Part shown: piece after piece, positions 32,290 to 44,424 of the stretch
How positions within the stretch are numbered: position 1 is the first letter of the stretch
Layout: the number at the start of each line of letters is the position of its first letter
NCBI GenBank assembly: GCA_030522415.1
Contig: CM060130.1
Coordinates: 22,404,465 to 22,468,464 of the forward strand
Origin: Channallabes apus
Taxonomy: Eukaryota > Chordata > Actinopteri > Siluriformes > Clariidae
Direction: 5' to 3'
Length of the DNA stretch: 64,000 bases
Made by a program: the position numbers and the translations under genes
The notes under the pieces: generated by a model
The model's database searches: none
The model's input: the letters and a program-made list of their open reading frames with translations, nothing else
What the model was told of the DNA's origin: nothing

Positions 32290-33165
32290 GTGGCTAGCGC
32301 TTTCCTCCATGTGTGTGACTCCGCCCCTAACGGTGCATGAGCAAGCAGTTCGAAAAGATGTGGTCGGCTGACATCACACGGTTCAGAGGAAACGTGATAG
32401 TCTTCGGCCCTCCTGGCTGAGTGGTAGTAGTAGCCTTAATGTGGGAGCCCCCTAGTGACGGGGAGAAATTGGCCACGACTAAATTAGGGAGAAAATCGGG
32501 GGGGAAAATCCCAAAAAGACATTTTTTAAATAAAATTTTAAAAAAAGAAGTCGCGTACCTCTACGTTGAGCTCCGGCCAGTGAAATCTGTACTTTATTTT
32601 CTCTATAGTGTTTTGCACGTCCCAAGGTGACCTCCAAAGGGTGTGAAATGTTCCAGGTGCATCACAGTGTGGATTTTAGCCTGTGGGATGACCTGAGATC
32701 ACATTCAGATTCATATTGTTTTGTATGATTATACATATAAGTTATTTTCTACAAAGATATATAAGGCTGGCCGGAGCTGCGGGTCGTCACAACACACTCT
32801 TAGAAGTGAAGCGAAGTCTTACAAAGATTCTAAATATTTACAGTTGAACCTTGGATTACGAACATAATTCATGTTTGCCCGTGACATTACAGTTAAAGCC
32901 TCCAACTTGATTATGGGAAATTATTGACTTTGGAAAAACTTGGAAAAGTAAAGATGTAAAATTGTGTCAGAGACAGAAACATTGTTACATGAAATTTGTC
33001 AGAGTGGAAGTTCTTTAGTCTTTAATAATCGGGTCTGAGCTTTAGGCAGAGATCACTCATGTAAGTAACACACTGCACATAGCAGTCTCACTGGACTTTT
33101 TGATGTTTTTAACAATAATTTTCTCTGCACATCTAATGGCAACTAAATGAGCTGCTTATTCAGAG

Positions 33166-33239
33166 TTCAGGAGGAAACACCACCAGAAATGGAACTAATT
33201 AATGCTGTAATAATAACTCTAATAATAATTATTACTGCT
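33166..33239 (+). CDS. Candidate transmembrane exon of Ig V/AIG1 gene
   Basis: A 74-nt segment follows CTTATTCAGAG and precedes GTAAGTAAAT. Entering in phase 1 from the Ig exon it encodes VQEETPPEMELINAVIITL then IIIITA, a short acidic stalk and a run of about 17 hydrophobic residues. It leaves in phase 0, matching the entry phase of the exon at 40326. No stop occurs in this frame. The acceptor could instead be at the AG four bases earlier or later, but only this choice keeps the hydrophobic frame. It is a prediction without transcript support. Confidence 0.45.
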
Positions 33240-33433
33240 GTAAGTAAATGTTTCCTGATTCAGATAGAAATGTGAATGAACGTGGTGATGCTCAGCATTT
33301 TCATTCGATATGACGTGTTTTATTCACCAGTTGATCACAGATGTGTGTTACTGCACCCAGTATTTAATTGTTTAATTATAAATTATTTATTATTCACTAT
33401 GTTGTTATATTAATATAAATATTAAACTTTTAG

Positions 33434-33478
33434 CTGAACATCTTTGAACTAAAGGCAGAGATTGAAGATATTCTGTCT
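33434..33478 (+). CDS. Possible 45-nt exon after the TM exon
   Basis: Between AAACTTTTAG and GTAAATC lies a phase 0-0 segment encoding LNIFELKAEIEDILS, an amphipathic helix like the heptad-type exons that follow the membrane span in butyrophilin-like genes. It fits the frame with or without inclusion. The donor is weak. Confidence 0.25.
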
Positions 33479-35096
33479 GTAAATCATAAGTTTTTCTCAT
33501 TATATTTTATCTAACGTTACATTTCTCTCTCTGTTGTTCCACACGACACCTTCAGCACCGGTAAGTAAATAACTCGACTTCACACTAATGATAAACACTG
33601 ATATTTTATAAACTTATCACATGTATTAGATTTTAATTCAGGAATCAAATAGAAACATAAAAACTATTTTAAGATGATGTTTATGTGAAGGACTCTGATC
33701 AGTAAGTGAGATTTCACTTCCATCAGTCAGCTTCTTTCCCACAATGCACCTGTGTGTAACCCCACTGCACTGCAATAATGTAGACAGAGACGTTTACCAT
33801 GTCAAGTAAAAGACACAACACACATGTAACATATAACACACACCACTGCCAGACTCCATCAGAATCTCATACAGAATCATATAAGAATAAAAATATAACA
33901 TTCCCCAGGATTCCTCTGGATGGAACAGTTGTCTATTCTGCAAGTGTCCAAGTAACATATCAGTATTTTTGTATTATTTTAATAAGCTGTGACTCATAAT
34001 TGTGTTCTTACTGAAACACAGAGTGACATGACATTTCCTGACACTTCACAATAAACATAAATCAGAGCTTTAACAGTGTTCAGTGCTTGTAGACAGAATA
34101 ATTGCCATCACTCGCTCTGCATAACAATCACACCATATTGTGAAAAAGCATTGAAGAGTTGACTCGGCCTAGCGTTTAGCCTCTTTAAGCTAACAGTAGT
34201 AAGTCATGTTAATGCACACAGCATAAAGACAACCTGACTGACCTGAGAACAGAAGTCCTTCACTTCATTTATAAAACTTCTATAATAGTAGAGAGGGATT
34301 TAGGAGTGAAAGAGAGAAAAACAGAACGAGATCACACATATTCCCAAGTCTACTGCGACATATCATATGCTGTCGTAACCAATATATAGACGAGGCCGTA
34401 GCAAAGCACATCATTCTGTTATCTGTTCAGTTTATTACATTGATAAATGTCTGTGTTTATAATTAAAGGAAGTGGGAATCTGATATTCTGTATATTCCTT
34501 TATATACTACAATAACACATAGATATATTACAGAATATTTAAGTATAGATTTAAAATACACAGGGGGAAATGCACATATACTGACATACTGTATATTGGT
34601 TAATACATGCAGATATCAGAAAATAGTATTTTACAATAAATCACAAGATATTTATGTTCCTTAAGGGGAACTAGCGGTATATTAGCACAATGCTACATTA
34701 TACAGATTTACTGTGTGTGATGACTGATTGTTGTCTAGTTTTCCTCTTTTTTATTAAGACACACATCAGCTGTGTTTTAACCAGAGTAACAGTTACTTTC
34801 ACATTTTCACATGAAACAATTCACATTTATAATCATGCATTAAATCTTCACTCTCTATTATTTACTTTCACAGAATGTGTTAGGTGAGTATAAAGTCTTT
34901 TCTCTGATAGTGATGTGTTGATGCTGCATGAATAATATGTTTATTGTGCAGATGAAATAGATTGGACTGTGCTGTGTGTTCAGACTGCAATAGCACATAG
35001 ATATATGAGCATCATGAGCATAGTGTAGTGAACACAACAGACTGTGATTGCTGGCAGAACATTCATCATGCTGTTGTCTAGTTTATCATTAGTGTT

Positions 35097-35183
<87 letters not shown>

Positions 35184-35670
35184 TCTGACCTACACACTGA
35201 TACTGAGAGAGAAAAAGCTGAAGGTTTTTGTTTGATTGTAATTTTATAGTAATAACTCCTTTATAAAGTTACTGAGACTGACTAATATTACTGTAGTGTT
35301 CACTGTCCGGCCTCCCAAAGAGTCACACACACTGATATTTCATTTGATCACAGGTTGTGTTCATGGTGTGTAATGTGGTGGATAATTCCTGTGTATAAAT
35401 GCTTCCTCATGCTCACAGAGTCCAGCGTATGTCCAGGACATCTGGGAAGAATAATGATGTATTGATGTAATAACCTGAACATTCAGTACATTTAATTAGA
35501 TTATTTTTGTTCTGATTCGCCTCATTAACAAGTGGTTTTCTGATAGTCACACAGCTGTTTAGTCCCAATCCTGTGAGCTCTGTGATTTCTGCTGCCATTT
35601 ATGTAAAGATTTCTTTTTTTTTATTGACGCAACTTCTCCAAGTGTTTGATATCTGATCACGTTTATTTGT
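33479..35670. other. Intronic sequence
   Basis: No clear exon. Isolated splice-like words occur (33540-33560, 34876-34890) but enclose 5- or 10-nt pieces that break the frame. A long (CA)n run lies at 35099-35180. Confidence 0.35.
35099..35180. repeat. (CA)n microsatellite, 82 bp
   Basis: An uninterrupted run of about 41 CA units, long enough to be highly variable between individuals. Confidence 0.97.
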
Positions 35671-35675
35671 GATTT

Positions 35676-36393
35676 TGTCAGGGGCGGGGGAAGGCAGGAG
35701 AGGAAAGAACCCAATAGCAGACACAGATTCTCTTAAAGGAATTTATTAGGGTGCTAAAGGGTTAAATAAACAGCGACAGGAGGAGTGTGTATGTGTGTGC
35801 GTGTGTGTGCGTGTGGGGGGGGGGTGAAAGAGAAAGTCGGTGCGTGCACAGGATGCTTCGAGGAATACCTCGTGATGAAACTAGGGGACTGGGTGAAGAC
35901 GTCAAAGGACCCGGAAGTGGAAGCGCACGAATTATCCTCGGTTGTAGCGGGAGGAACGAGCGAGCGCTATGCGGTCCGCTTGTAATCAATTGGCGTCTTT
36001 AGCCAGGTAAGGGTCGATAACCAGAAGATCCAGCCACGTGAATGAACAAATCCCAAGGGCGAGTCCAGAATCAGATTCCTAATACAGGCAGGGTCATACA
36101 CGAAAATCAGTCCGAGAATCAGGCAAGGTAACAGACGGAGAAGACGAAAGGAAAATCCAAAGGGAGAGCTGGGTCGGCAACGAGTCAAAATCCAGGGAAT
36201 CAATAACACACTAAGACGTACGGCACACGAGTGAGACACTGCGGCAAAGACAGGTGCGCTCAGCTTGCTTTTAAAGCCTAGGGATGACGCTTAATTAGAT
36301 CCAGGTGTGCCGTGATGAACGCTGGGCGTGCACAAAACTCCGGAGTGGAGTTAGGGTTGCGAGGTGCTTGTATGAAGGAGCTGGCTCGTGACA
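35676..36393 (-). mobile_element. Solo LTR, 718 bp
   Basis: The segment begins TGTCAGGGGCGGG and ends GGCTCGTGACA, flanked by a perfect 5-bp duplication GATTT (35671-35675 and 36394-36398). On the minus strand it starts TGTCACGAGCC and shows an AATAAA polyadenylation signal near its 3' end (complement of 35738-35750), so the LTR is in minus orientation. A G-rich run with GTGTGTGCG repeats lies at 35787-35825. No internal region or second LTR remains. Confidence 0.85.
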
Positions 36394-36398
36394 GATTT

Positions 36399-37301
36399 CA
36401 GTGATTCAGTAAATTTGTTTCTTACAGAGTTAATACTGTATGATAAAGCTAAAGACAATTCTTTTCCAAAATCAGCAGAGAAACAGAAGAGAAACAAACT
36501 AATGCAGGACAAAACATATTTACTGAGAACAGACACAGAATGTTTATATCTAATACTATTCCATATAATACAGACATTTACAACAACTACCAAAACATTT
36601 TTAGGAATCTAATCAAACTTTCTTTGTATTTTTGTCACATCATCAAGTAAAAGTCTTCGTTATTCAGGTGAGTAAACTGTACTAAACTATTAATGTTCAT
36701 AAATCTCTTACTTAAAAACATCTTAAATTGTTATAATAAGTCTATTACCCAATGATGGGTTACTATGGTTACAGCTCACAGTGATGGTCAGAAAAACTAT
36801 CACACGACTGACACATTGAATAGAAACATGAACATTGAGCTGTTTGTTAATGACATTTAACAGGCAGCAAATACAGATTAATATGTTAAATAAAATAGTT
36901 TTTCCTTTATACATTAAACACATGTGAACTATTGCTGTGGCTCGGCTACAAACTAAAGGCTAATGCTAATGATCGTGCTAATGCTAAAGCTAATTCAAGC
37001 AAACAAAAAAAATAAGGATTCTAAACAGAAGACTTTGAAACACGACTTTAAATAGACAAACTAATTAAACTAAACAAGGTGCAGGTGATCACAATTAACA
37101 TCATGTGACTGACATGTGAGGTGCAATGCATACTGGGAACTGAAGTCTGGAACAAACATGAAAATGAAAGTCCTACAGAACACACAGGGAAAACATGACA
37201 GTTACCAATTTACTGTGATTACTGATGTCATATTTATTGCTATGATTGTAAACAATTTGTTTAAACATAAACAAAATAAATCATAAAGCAAGAAAAACAA
37301 G
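36399..37301. other. Intronic sequence
   Basis: No exon or repeat recognised, apart from a TTATTCAG/GTGAGT splice-like word near 36662-36674 without a definable exon. Confidence 0.35.
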
Positions 37302-37306
37302 CTAAA

Positions 37307-37686
37307 TGTAAGGGTTAACCCCTGGAGGGTGCCAAAACGCCCGTTCACTTTTGATTTGTAGTTAGTCCTTGGTTATACAGTAGTTGAAACTTCAGTTCCC
37401 AGTTTACACCTCGGTCAGGTGACGTGGGCGCTCACCTGAACCGAGGGAAGATAATTATGTTTAGTTGGCTATAAATAGCCTGACTGAACTTCAGTCAGGC
37501 ATCTAGCTTTTGTTGTGTTGATAGTATTTCTGGTTTGTGTTCTTTTATTTATTTATTAAGAGAAGGAATCGTGAGTGCTCAGTGCAAAGAGCGTGATTTA
37601 CTTTTGGAAATAAACAACTTATTGGACCGTCAGCTTGCCTCCTGCATTCATGCCACGCACACACAAACGCCGAAGAAATTATGACA
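37307..37686 (+). repeat. 5' LTR
   Basis: Starts TGTAAGGGTTAACCCCTGG and ends GAAATTATGACA. Contains TATAAATAGCC (a TATA-like box near 37471) and AAATAAACAAC (polyadenylation-like, near 37608). Confidence 0.85.
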
Positions 37687-37709
37687 GAAAGCTAGACTGT
37701 TTAAGTGGC

Positions 37710-39329
37710 ATGGCGGAGGACCCCCTCCTAGAGAATTTTTGGGGGGGCGAGATCACCATCTCCAACGAGCTGGCGGAACTGCTGGAGGACAGCGAGGAGC
37801 ACGGGGAGAGACATGTGTGGCAGTGCTAGGATGACTGCAGGCCCGCTGAGCCGGCGGACTTGCTGGAGGACAGCGTGGATCACCGAGAGAGAGTTGCGCG
37901 GCAAAGCTGGGAAGGCTGTGGGCTCGCCATTCGGCGCACGCTGTGGAGAGGTGTGGCAGCCGAGGAGGAAATGGGAAAGTTCCACAGGCAGTGGGCGGAG
38001 TACAATGCGGAGCGCATTCAGGACCTGCGGGAGCAGGTGGTGCAGCTCCAGCAGCTGCTTTTCCAGGTTCAGGAGAACCAAACTGTAGTCCCGGAAGTCC
38101 TTCCGCTCTTGGACATGGACGAAGCGCTCCCAATCCGGCCACTGCCTGTGCTCAGCACGGAGGATGATATGCCACTGCTGAACGGCGACGAGGACGCGTT
38201 TCCCCCGCCCCCTCCGCCGGAACTTGCCGCGGAGGACTACCAGCAGTGGCTGGGTAGCATGCCGGATGCATTTCCTCCACCCCCGCCGCCTCTCCTCAGT
38301 GCGGAGGACTATGCGCCGCTGAACGGCGACCGGGAGAGCATAATCCTTCCGCCTCCTCCAGGCTTCGAGGACAGCGCGCCAGCTCTTCAGCAGCCGCCGA
38401 ACCTCGCACCATCTCTACCACCGCCATCAAGCTCAGGGCCAACTCCGCCGCCACCGTCGAGCTCAGTGCCAGCTCCGCCGCCACCGTCGAGCTCAGCTCC
38501 AGCTCCGCCACCGCCGTCGAGCTCAGCTTCAGCTCTACCGCCGCCGTCGAGCGTCTCTTCAGCTCTACCACCGCCGTCCAGCTCAGTGCTAGCTCCGCCG
38601 CCGCCATTGAGCTCAGCTTCAGCTCCGCCGCCGCCGTCGAGCTTAGCTTCAGCTCCGCCACCACCGTCGAGCTCAGCTTCAGCTCTACCGCTGCCGTCGA
38701 GCGTCTCTTCAGCTCTACCACCGCCATCGAGCTCAGTGCTAGCTCCGCCACCGCCATCGAGCTCAGCTTCAGCTCTACCGCCGCCGTCGAGCGTCTCTTC
38801 AGCTCTACCACCGGCGTCGAGCTCAGTGTCAGCTCCGCCATTGCCGTCGAACTCAGTGCCAGCCCCGCCGCCGCCGTCAAGCTTCGCTCCAGCTCCGCCG
38901 CCATCGAGCTCAGCTTCAGCTCCGCCGCCGAGCTCAGCTTCAGCTCCGCCGCCGAGCTCAGCTTCAGCTCCGGCGGCGGCAGAGCTGGAGCGGAGCTCGA
39001 CGGTGTCGAGTGTCTCTTCAGCTCTGCCACCGCCGAGCGTCTCTTCAGCTCCGCCGCCGCCGCCGTCGAGCACGTCACCAGCTCTGCAGCCGCCGAGCAT
39101 GTCTCCAGCTCTGCAGCCGCCGAGCACGTCTCCAGCTCTGCAGCCGCCGAGCATGTCTCCAGCTCTGCAGCCGCCGAGCACGTCTCCAGCTCTGCAGCCC
39201 CCGTGCACGTCTCCAGCTCTGCAGCCGCCGAACACGTCTCCAGATCCGTCGCCCAGCCTCCAGGACGGGAGGAAGAGGGTGGAACATTGGGGCGGAAGTC
39301 CAGGACCTCCGGTGAAGCTTTTTTTTTGA
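37710..39329 (+). CDS. Proline-rich ORF of the LTR element, one amber stop
   Basis: From the ATG at 37710 a frame of 540 codons runs to TGA at 39327-39329. One in-frame TAG (37827-37829, after RHVWQC) splits it into 39 and 499 codons, and the ATG at 37860 could restart translation. Residues about 70-115 form a helix with leucine zipper spacing (ERIQDLREQVVQLQQLLFQV). Then come acidic stretches with two FPPPPPP motifs (DEDAFPPPPPPELAAED, MPDAFPPPPPPLLSAED), the form bound by Ena/VASP EVH1 domains. After that are some 300 residues of PPPSSS and SPALQPPS repeats. It resembles no gag I recognise. The apparent long ORFs on the other strand here are shadows of the repeats. Confidence 0.6.
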
Positions 39330-39339
39330 GGGGGGATAC

Positions 39340-39700
39340 TGTAAGTGTTAACCCCTAGGGGGCGCCAAAACGCCCGTTTACTTTTGGTTTGTAGTTAGTT
39401 TTTAGTTAAAGTTGAAACTTCAGTTCCCAGTTTACACCTCGGTCAGGTGACGTGGGCGCTCACCTGAACCGAGGGAAGATAATTATGTTTAGTTGGTTAT
39501 AAATAGCCTGACTGAACTAGCTTTTGTTGTGTTGATAGTATTTCTGGTTTGTGATCTTTTGTTTATTTATTAAGAGAAGGAATCGTGAGTGCTCAAAGCA
39601 AATAGCGTGATTTACTTTTGGAAATAAACAACTTATTGAACCGTCAGCTTGCCTCCTCCATTCATGCCACGCACACACAAACGCCGAAGAAATCATGACA
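39340..39700 (+). repeat. 3' LTR
   Basis: Starts TGTAAGTGTTAACCCCTAG and ends GAAATCATGACA. It includes ACCCCTAGGGGGCGCC (39351-39366), which fits the CTCF core better than the matching tract of the 5' LTR. Confidence 0.85.
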
Positions 39701-39705
39701 CTAAA

Positions 39706-40325
39706 TAAATTATTACCTTCACACATATTGAAGTTCATTTGCAAACTTTGTCTAAAATTCCATTTATAGAGACATAAAAAGGTTTAATACATATTTAATT
39801 TAACATGAGGATCTGTGTAGAGACCCAACACCAGGAACAACATTAATTTACTTAAAACCATTTTATTAAAATCTGTAGTGCAAATTTAATGTCACTTCAG
39901 AGAACAAATCCATGACAAACTCTCAGTGTCTGAATTGTGTTGTGTTTTTTAATCACGGCTGACTGATGGACATGAAAGTATAAGTCAGATAACAAACATT
40001 GCCTTTAAAAATATATATAAATGTCAGGTACAGTTGACTTTCATGCATAAGTATTAATATACTGTGTTATTGTGTGAAAACACAATATATTGCACCCAAA
40101 TAATAATAATAATAAACGCATCCAAACACTTGATTCTCCTGTAGAGGGGAGGATGTTTATCTCTAATTTAACAATCAGGTTAGTGTATCGTGTTAGTAAT
40201 ATCACCTGTCTCACACACACACACACACAGTGAACAGAGAAACACTTCATGTTTATTTAACACTTTATTTACATACAGTATGGAGTCGGTACAAAACCTT
40301 CACACTGATTTATTCTCTTTCACAG
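39706..40325. other. Intronic sequence
   Basis: No exon or mobile element recognised. AT-rich, with an (AAT)n run near 40101-40113 and a short (CA)n near 40212-40230 in front of the next exon. Confidence 0.35.
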
Positions 40326-40386
40326 ACTGACAGAAAGTTGACAGAAGATGAGAGAATGAAAATAAAGAACTCTGCTCTACAGACTG
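40326..40386 (+). CDS. 61-nt linker exon, unit 2
   Basis: Between TTTCACAG and GTGAGTGT lies a 61-nt segment. Entered in phase 0 it reads TDRKLTEDERMKIKNSALQT and leaves in phase 1. Its last G joins the AA of the coiled-coil exon at 48634 to give Glu and the helical frame LGALKSLEHKDQQ. The polar helical composition fits the start of the coiled coil. The exon is separated from it by the 7-kb nest of transposons. Confidence 0.55.
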
Positions 40387-41136
40387 GTGAGTGTGGAAGG
40401 AGCTACAAAAGTAAACACACCTGATCATGTGTTGTACAGTAAAGTGTTCAATAGTGAGATCTCCAGTAAACATCTGAAACTCACAACTTTTTTCCACACT
40501 CTCTATTATTATATCCTCTATTATAAACATTATTTCAATATTATAGAGAAAGCACACAGAAAGTGTTTATGGAGGAGTAAAAACTTAGTGATATTCACTA
40601 TACACACTTAACTTTTAATATCTGTAACTATGAATTAATCTAAGTCACATGTTTTAAACTCAAGGCGCTGAGTCCAAACACACCTTAAATGGGATTCAGT
40701 GATTGATGCCGAATCCTGAAACACATCTGAAACACATCACCCAGTGTACAGAGCAATAAATACAGTCTGCTGGGGAAAAGAAAAGATGAGAGAGAGACAG
40801 GAGACTAAGTACATGTCAGTTCCTAACAGAGACAGTCCTGTGTGAGTTCTCCATCAATCTCCTAATGTTAGATAGTTTTGAAATTTGGAAAAAAAAAAAT
40901 CTAAAAAAACAACAACAAAAACAGCATCAGTATAACTAATGTTATCACTTGATATTTCAAACGGTTGTGTAATTAGTTTTTCTTTTTTAAGACTCGATCC
41001 TACTTTCAATGCCTAGTTTAATAGATTTTAATTACCAGAAAAATATATTTAAAAATAAATAGTTGTAGTTGATGGGCTGTTAAATAATGTTAAATAATGC
41101 TTACATGTACTGGGTGTGATTTGAGTTTGACATCCT
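40387..41136. other. Intronic sequence
   Basis: No exon seen. Contains an A-rich run near 40890-40920. Confidence 0.35.
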
Positions 41137-41399
41137 GCTCTAAAGCTGGTATTCTCACCCAGTGGGGCGTGGCTGTTGTACTGTTACATTAGAATATCAG
41201 AGTCCCGATGGACACATCATCAGATAGAGACAAATGTTTTGACACTACAGTAGCTAGCTAATGTTTGGACACAGTTACAAAATGGAGAACTTTTTGTAAT
41301 AAAACTATGATGTGTGAGATAAACCTGTGCTAGTGAACGCTCCAAGACATGTGCTGTAATGTATTCAGTGACGTTAAATACATTAATTGTGTATTTATA

Positions 41400-42235
41400 G
41401 TGGCAGGCAGTGTGTTGAATGTTCTGAAATCATGTCAAATGAAGCTAAAAAAAAAACATCAAAGCTCAGAGACACTTAAACACAAAGCACCCAAGATGTG
41501 TTGGGAAGCCAAAAGAATATTTTCTAATGAAAAGTGTCGTGTTTCTGGTACAACAGAAGGTCATCACAATATTAACAGTGCAGTCAGAAGCGTTGTTGAA
41601 AGATAGTTATTTGGTTTCTGCTCATATAGATGAAGCTTGTTTTGTATAACGGTTAAGATTTGTGTAAGGAGTTAATGGGGAACCGACTGCAAACACAATT
41701 CAGTCCATACCACTGTCTACTGACACCACGAGCCGAAGAATTGTTCTCATGACTGATGACATTGAATGTCAACTTGTGGAAAGAATAAAGACACGCCTAT
41801 AAATTGCCATACAGGGGGACAAATTCACTAACGTTAGCAACGCTGCTTTATTGTTGTTATATTCCACATGGACAGTAATTTGCATGAAAATTTGTTTTTT
41901 TTTTGCAAAGAGCTTTACACAAGAACAGTGGCTTACAGATAATGTTATGAGTTACGTTGATGATCAAAGGACTTGATTGGAAATACTGTAATGATGTTTG
42001 CACAGACAATGCTAAGTTGGTGACAGGGAGACATCATGGTGTTTTAAAACAGATCCAAGATAGAACCCCTGACACCAAGTGGACACACTGTTTCTACTGT
42101 ACATAGGGAAAGTCTAGCCATAAAGCAGATGTCACCAGAACTGCATGAAGTCATGAACATGTCTTCGGAAATGGTGAACTGTATCTATAAAAATGCACTG
42201 AACTCAAGGTGTTGTGCAGCTCTGTTTGAAAGACT
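41400..42235 (+). pseudogene. hAT (ZBED5-like) transposase, N-terminal remnant
   Basis: Frames in succession encode a BED-type zinc finger (QCVECSEIMSNEAKKKTSKL, then LKHKAP), LSTDTTSRRIVLMTDDIECQ, LVERIKTR, the DNAKLVTGRHHGVLKQIQDR block and KWTHCFYC, ending with MSPELHEVMNMSSEMVNCIY, KNALNSRCCAALFERL. The order is that of ZBED5-like hAT proteins. Many frame changes and stops separate the blocks. The L2 LINE begins right after. Confidence 0.7.
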
Positions 42236-42766
42236 AGATCCATACGACGAGACCTCCAACCAGAAGCGGGGTACCAGGATGGATCAGACAGGTCCGGAGG
42301 GCAGAGGGAGTCTGGATCACTGACAGCTCAGGAATGACATGTGTAGCTCGACAGAGAGAGAGAAAGAGTGAAAGGGGGAGACAGGGGGAGAGAGGAAAGA
42401 GAAAGTGGGGGAGAAAGAGAAGAAGAGGAGAGATGGCAGTTAGATATCGTCACAGTCACATAATGTATAATGTGAATGTATATTTACTGTAGAGTGCAAG
42501 CAGGGACTCCGGCAGGACTAACTATGTCAGTACAACTGAAAGGGAGAGCCAGAAGGAAACACAAAACATGAGGGCTCCCTGAGATGTAAAGCAAACAAAC
42601 ACCTCACCGTCAACAAACCTGAGTGATGAAATGAGAGTGAGGAAGACAGCATCTAAACATATCAGTTCACCATAATACTCTACGTCCATGAGTCCTCCAG
42701 ATCTGCTCCTTTACCTACAGTAAGGCAAATTTATTTATAAAAATGCTTGGTTAAATAAATAGGTTT

Positions 42767-44375
42767 TTAGCCTAGACATAAACATTGAAACTGTGTCCTG
42801 AACACTGAGTCCCGAACACTATTTGGAAGACTATTCCATAATTTTGGGGCTTTGTAAGAAATAACTCTGCCCCCAGCTGTAGTTTTCATAATACGCGGTA
42901 CTGACAAGCAGCCTGCATCCTTTGATCGAAGTAGGCGTGGCGGATCGTAAGACACTAGCAGTTCGCTCAGATACTGCGGCGCGAGACCATTTAATGCTTT
43001 ATTTGTCAAGAGTAGTATTTTTTTATTAATGCGAAATTTCACAGGGAGCCAATGCAGTGAAGATAGGATAGGGGTGATGTGCTCATATCTCCTGGTTCTA
43101 GTGAGGACTCTCGCTGCTGCATTCTGGACTAGCTGAAGCTTGTTTATGCACCTAGCTGAAGAACCAGACAGTAAGGCATTACAATAGTCCAACCTAGAAG
43201 TGTTAAAAGCAACTAGTTTTTCTGTATCGTTTAGCGACAATATATTTCTTATCTTGGCAATATTTCTGAGGTGAAAGAATCCTATCCTGGTGATATTATC
43301 TACATGAGCTTCAAATGAAAGACTGGAATCTATAATCACACCGAGGTCTTTTACTGTTGCACTTGATGGAACAGAAAGGCCATCTAAAGTTACGGTGTGA
43401 TCTAAGATTTTACTCCTAGCTGTATGCGGTCCTATGACTAGAACTTCTGTCTTATCCGGATTAAGCAGAAGGAAGTTAATTAGCATCCAATTTCTTATGT
43501 CCTGCACACATTGCTCAACTTTAGTTAGCTGGTTTTTCTCATCAGGTTTTGCTGAGACATATAACTGTGTGTCGTCAGCATAACAATGAAAACTAATACC
43601 ATGCTTACGGATTATGTTGCCCAGAGGAAGCATGTAAAGGGAAAAAAGCAGTGGGCCTAAAACTGAACCCTGCGGAACGCCAAACTCCACTAGAGAACAT
43701 GCAGAATAATCACCATTTACTGTAAGTCTGCATACTGATAACGATCGGTCAAATAGGATCTGAGCCAGGAGAGGGCTGTACCCTTAATTCCTACTACATT
43801 TTCTAATCTGTGCAGAAGAATAGCACGATCAATGGTGTCAAAAGCTGCACTGAGGTCGAGGTATACAAGCATAGTTACACAACCCTGATCAGAGGCCAAT
43901 AGGAGGACGTTTACTACTTTAACGAGTGCTGTTTCTGTGCTGTGATGATGCCTAAATCCTGACTGATACAGTTCATGTATGCCATTTCTATGTAGATATG
44001 AGCATAGCTGCTCTGCTACTATCTTTTCCAGAATATTAGAGATAAAGGGGAGGTTCGATGTTGGCCTGTAATTGGACAGCTGACAGGGGTCGAGGTCAGG
44101 TTTCTTAATTATTGGTTTGATAACTGCTAATTTAAAAGATTTTGGAACATACCAATGCTGAGTGAGGAATTAATTATTCTCAACAGGGGTTCTGTTATTG
44201 TTGGTACTATCTGTTTAAGAAAATGTGTCGGTATAGGATCTAATATACAGTTTGATGAATTTGCCGAAGAGATGAGTGAAATTAGTTCATTCTCTTCAAG
44301 GGGAGTAAAGTATTCTAGGTTCCGATCTGGCATGGCTAGGTTAACATCTGTATCAATTACATTGTTCGGTTTCAA
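42767..44375 (-). pseudogene. L2 LINE reverse transcriptase
   Basis: Minus-strand frames give RT blocks in order: CILDPIPTHFLKQIVPTI (44375-44127), then a frame change near 44130-43900, MLVYLDLSAAFDTIDRAILL (first catalytic Asp), [35 protein letters not shown] (catalytic YADD), [28 protein letters not shown] and the C-terminal [29 protein letters not shown]. The last 307 codons are open. Two or more frame changes upstream inactivate it. The clade call (L2) rests on these motifs. Confidence 0.85.
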
Positions 44376-44424
44376 AGGCTCAATTTTATGCCTGATATTT
44401 ACAATTTTATTACAAAAAATTGTA

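Larger units (their letters stand above)
30763..32545 (+). repeat. tRNA-derived SINE split by a LINE
   Basis: The head at about 30765-30835 shows GAGTGGCGCAGTGGTAAAAT (A box) and GGTTCGAACCCC (B box). The body continues to about 30965 (GCTGATTGGCCGAGC). It resumes after the LINE insertion at 32290 (TGGCTAGCGCTTTCC) and ends at about 32545 with a GGGAGAAAATCGGGGGG, AAAA-rich tail. It inserted into the Gmr1-like fragment. Confidence 0.7.
37307..39700 (+). mobile_element. Non-autonomous LTR retrotransposon, complete
   Basis: Two LTRs (37307-37686, 380 bp; 39340-39700, 361 bp) both begin TGTAAG and end ATGACA. A perfect 5-bp target duplication CTAAA flanks the whole (37302-37306, 39701-39705). 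A purine tract GAGGGGGGA lies just before the 3' LTR. No standard tRNA-complementary primer site is obvious after the 5' LTR. The 1.65-kb interior has one long ORF and no protease, RT or integrase, so the element depends on a partner for movement. The two LTRs differ by about a 14-bp gap (ACTTCAGTCAGGCATC region), a few point changes and small indels. Confidence 0.9.

Noticed and set aside
33556..34890. Micro-exons between AG and GTAAGT words (5 nt near 33558, 10 nt near 34876).
   Set aside because: Including either breaks the frame, and including both gives a stop. They are taken as chance splice-like words.
35785..36239. Small ORFs within the solo LTR at 35676-36393.
   Set aside because: They differ in frame, lack conserved motifs, and lie wholly within an LTR with TG/CA ends and a target duplication.
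38296..39235. Long minus-strand ORFs of 260-282 codons over the proline-rich region.
   Set aside because: They are low-complexity mirror frames (GGGGAELDG and ELKLSSAAE repeats) of the PPPSSS repeat array and have no start context or domain.
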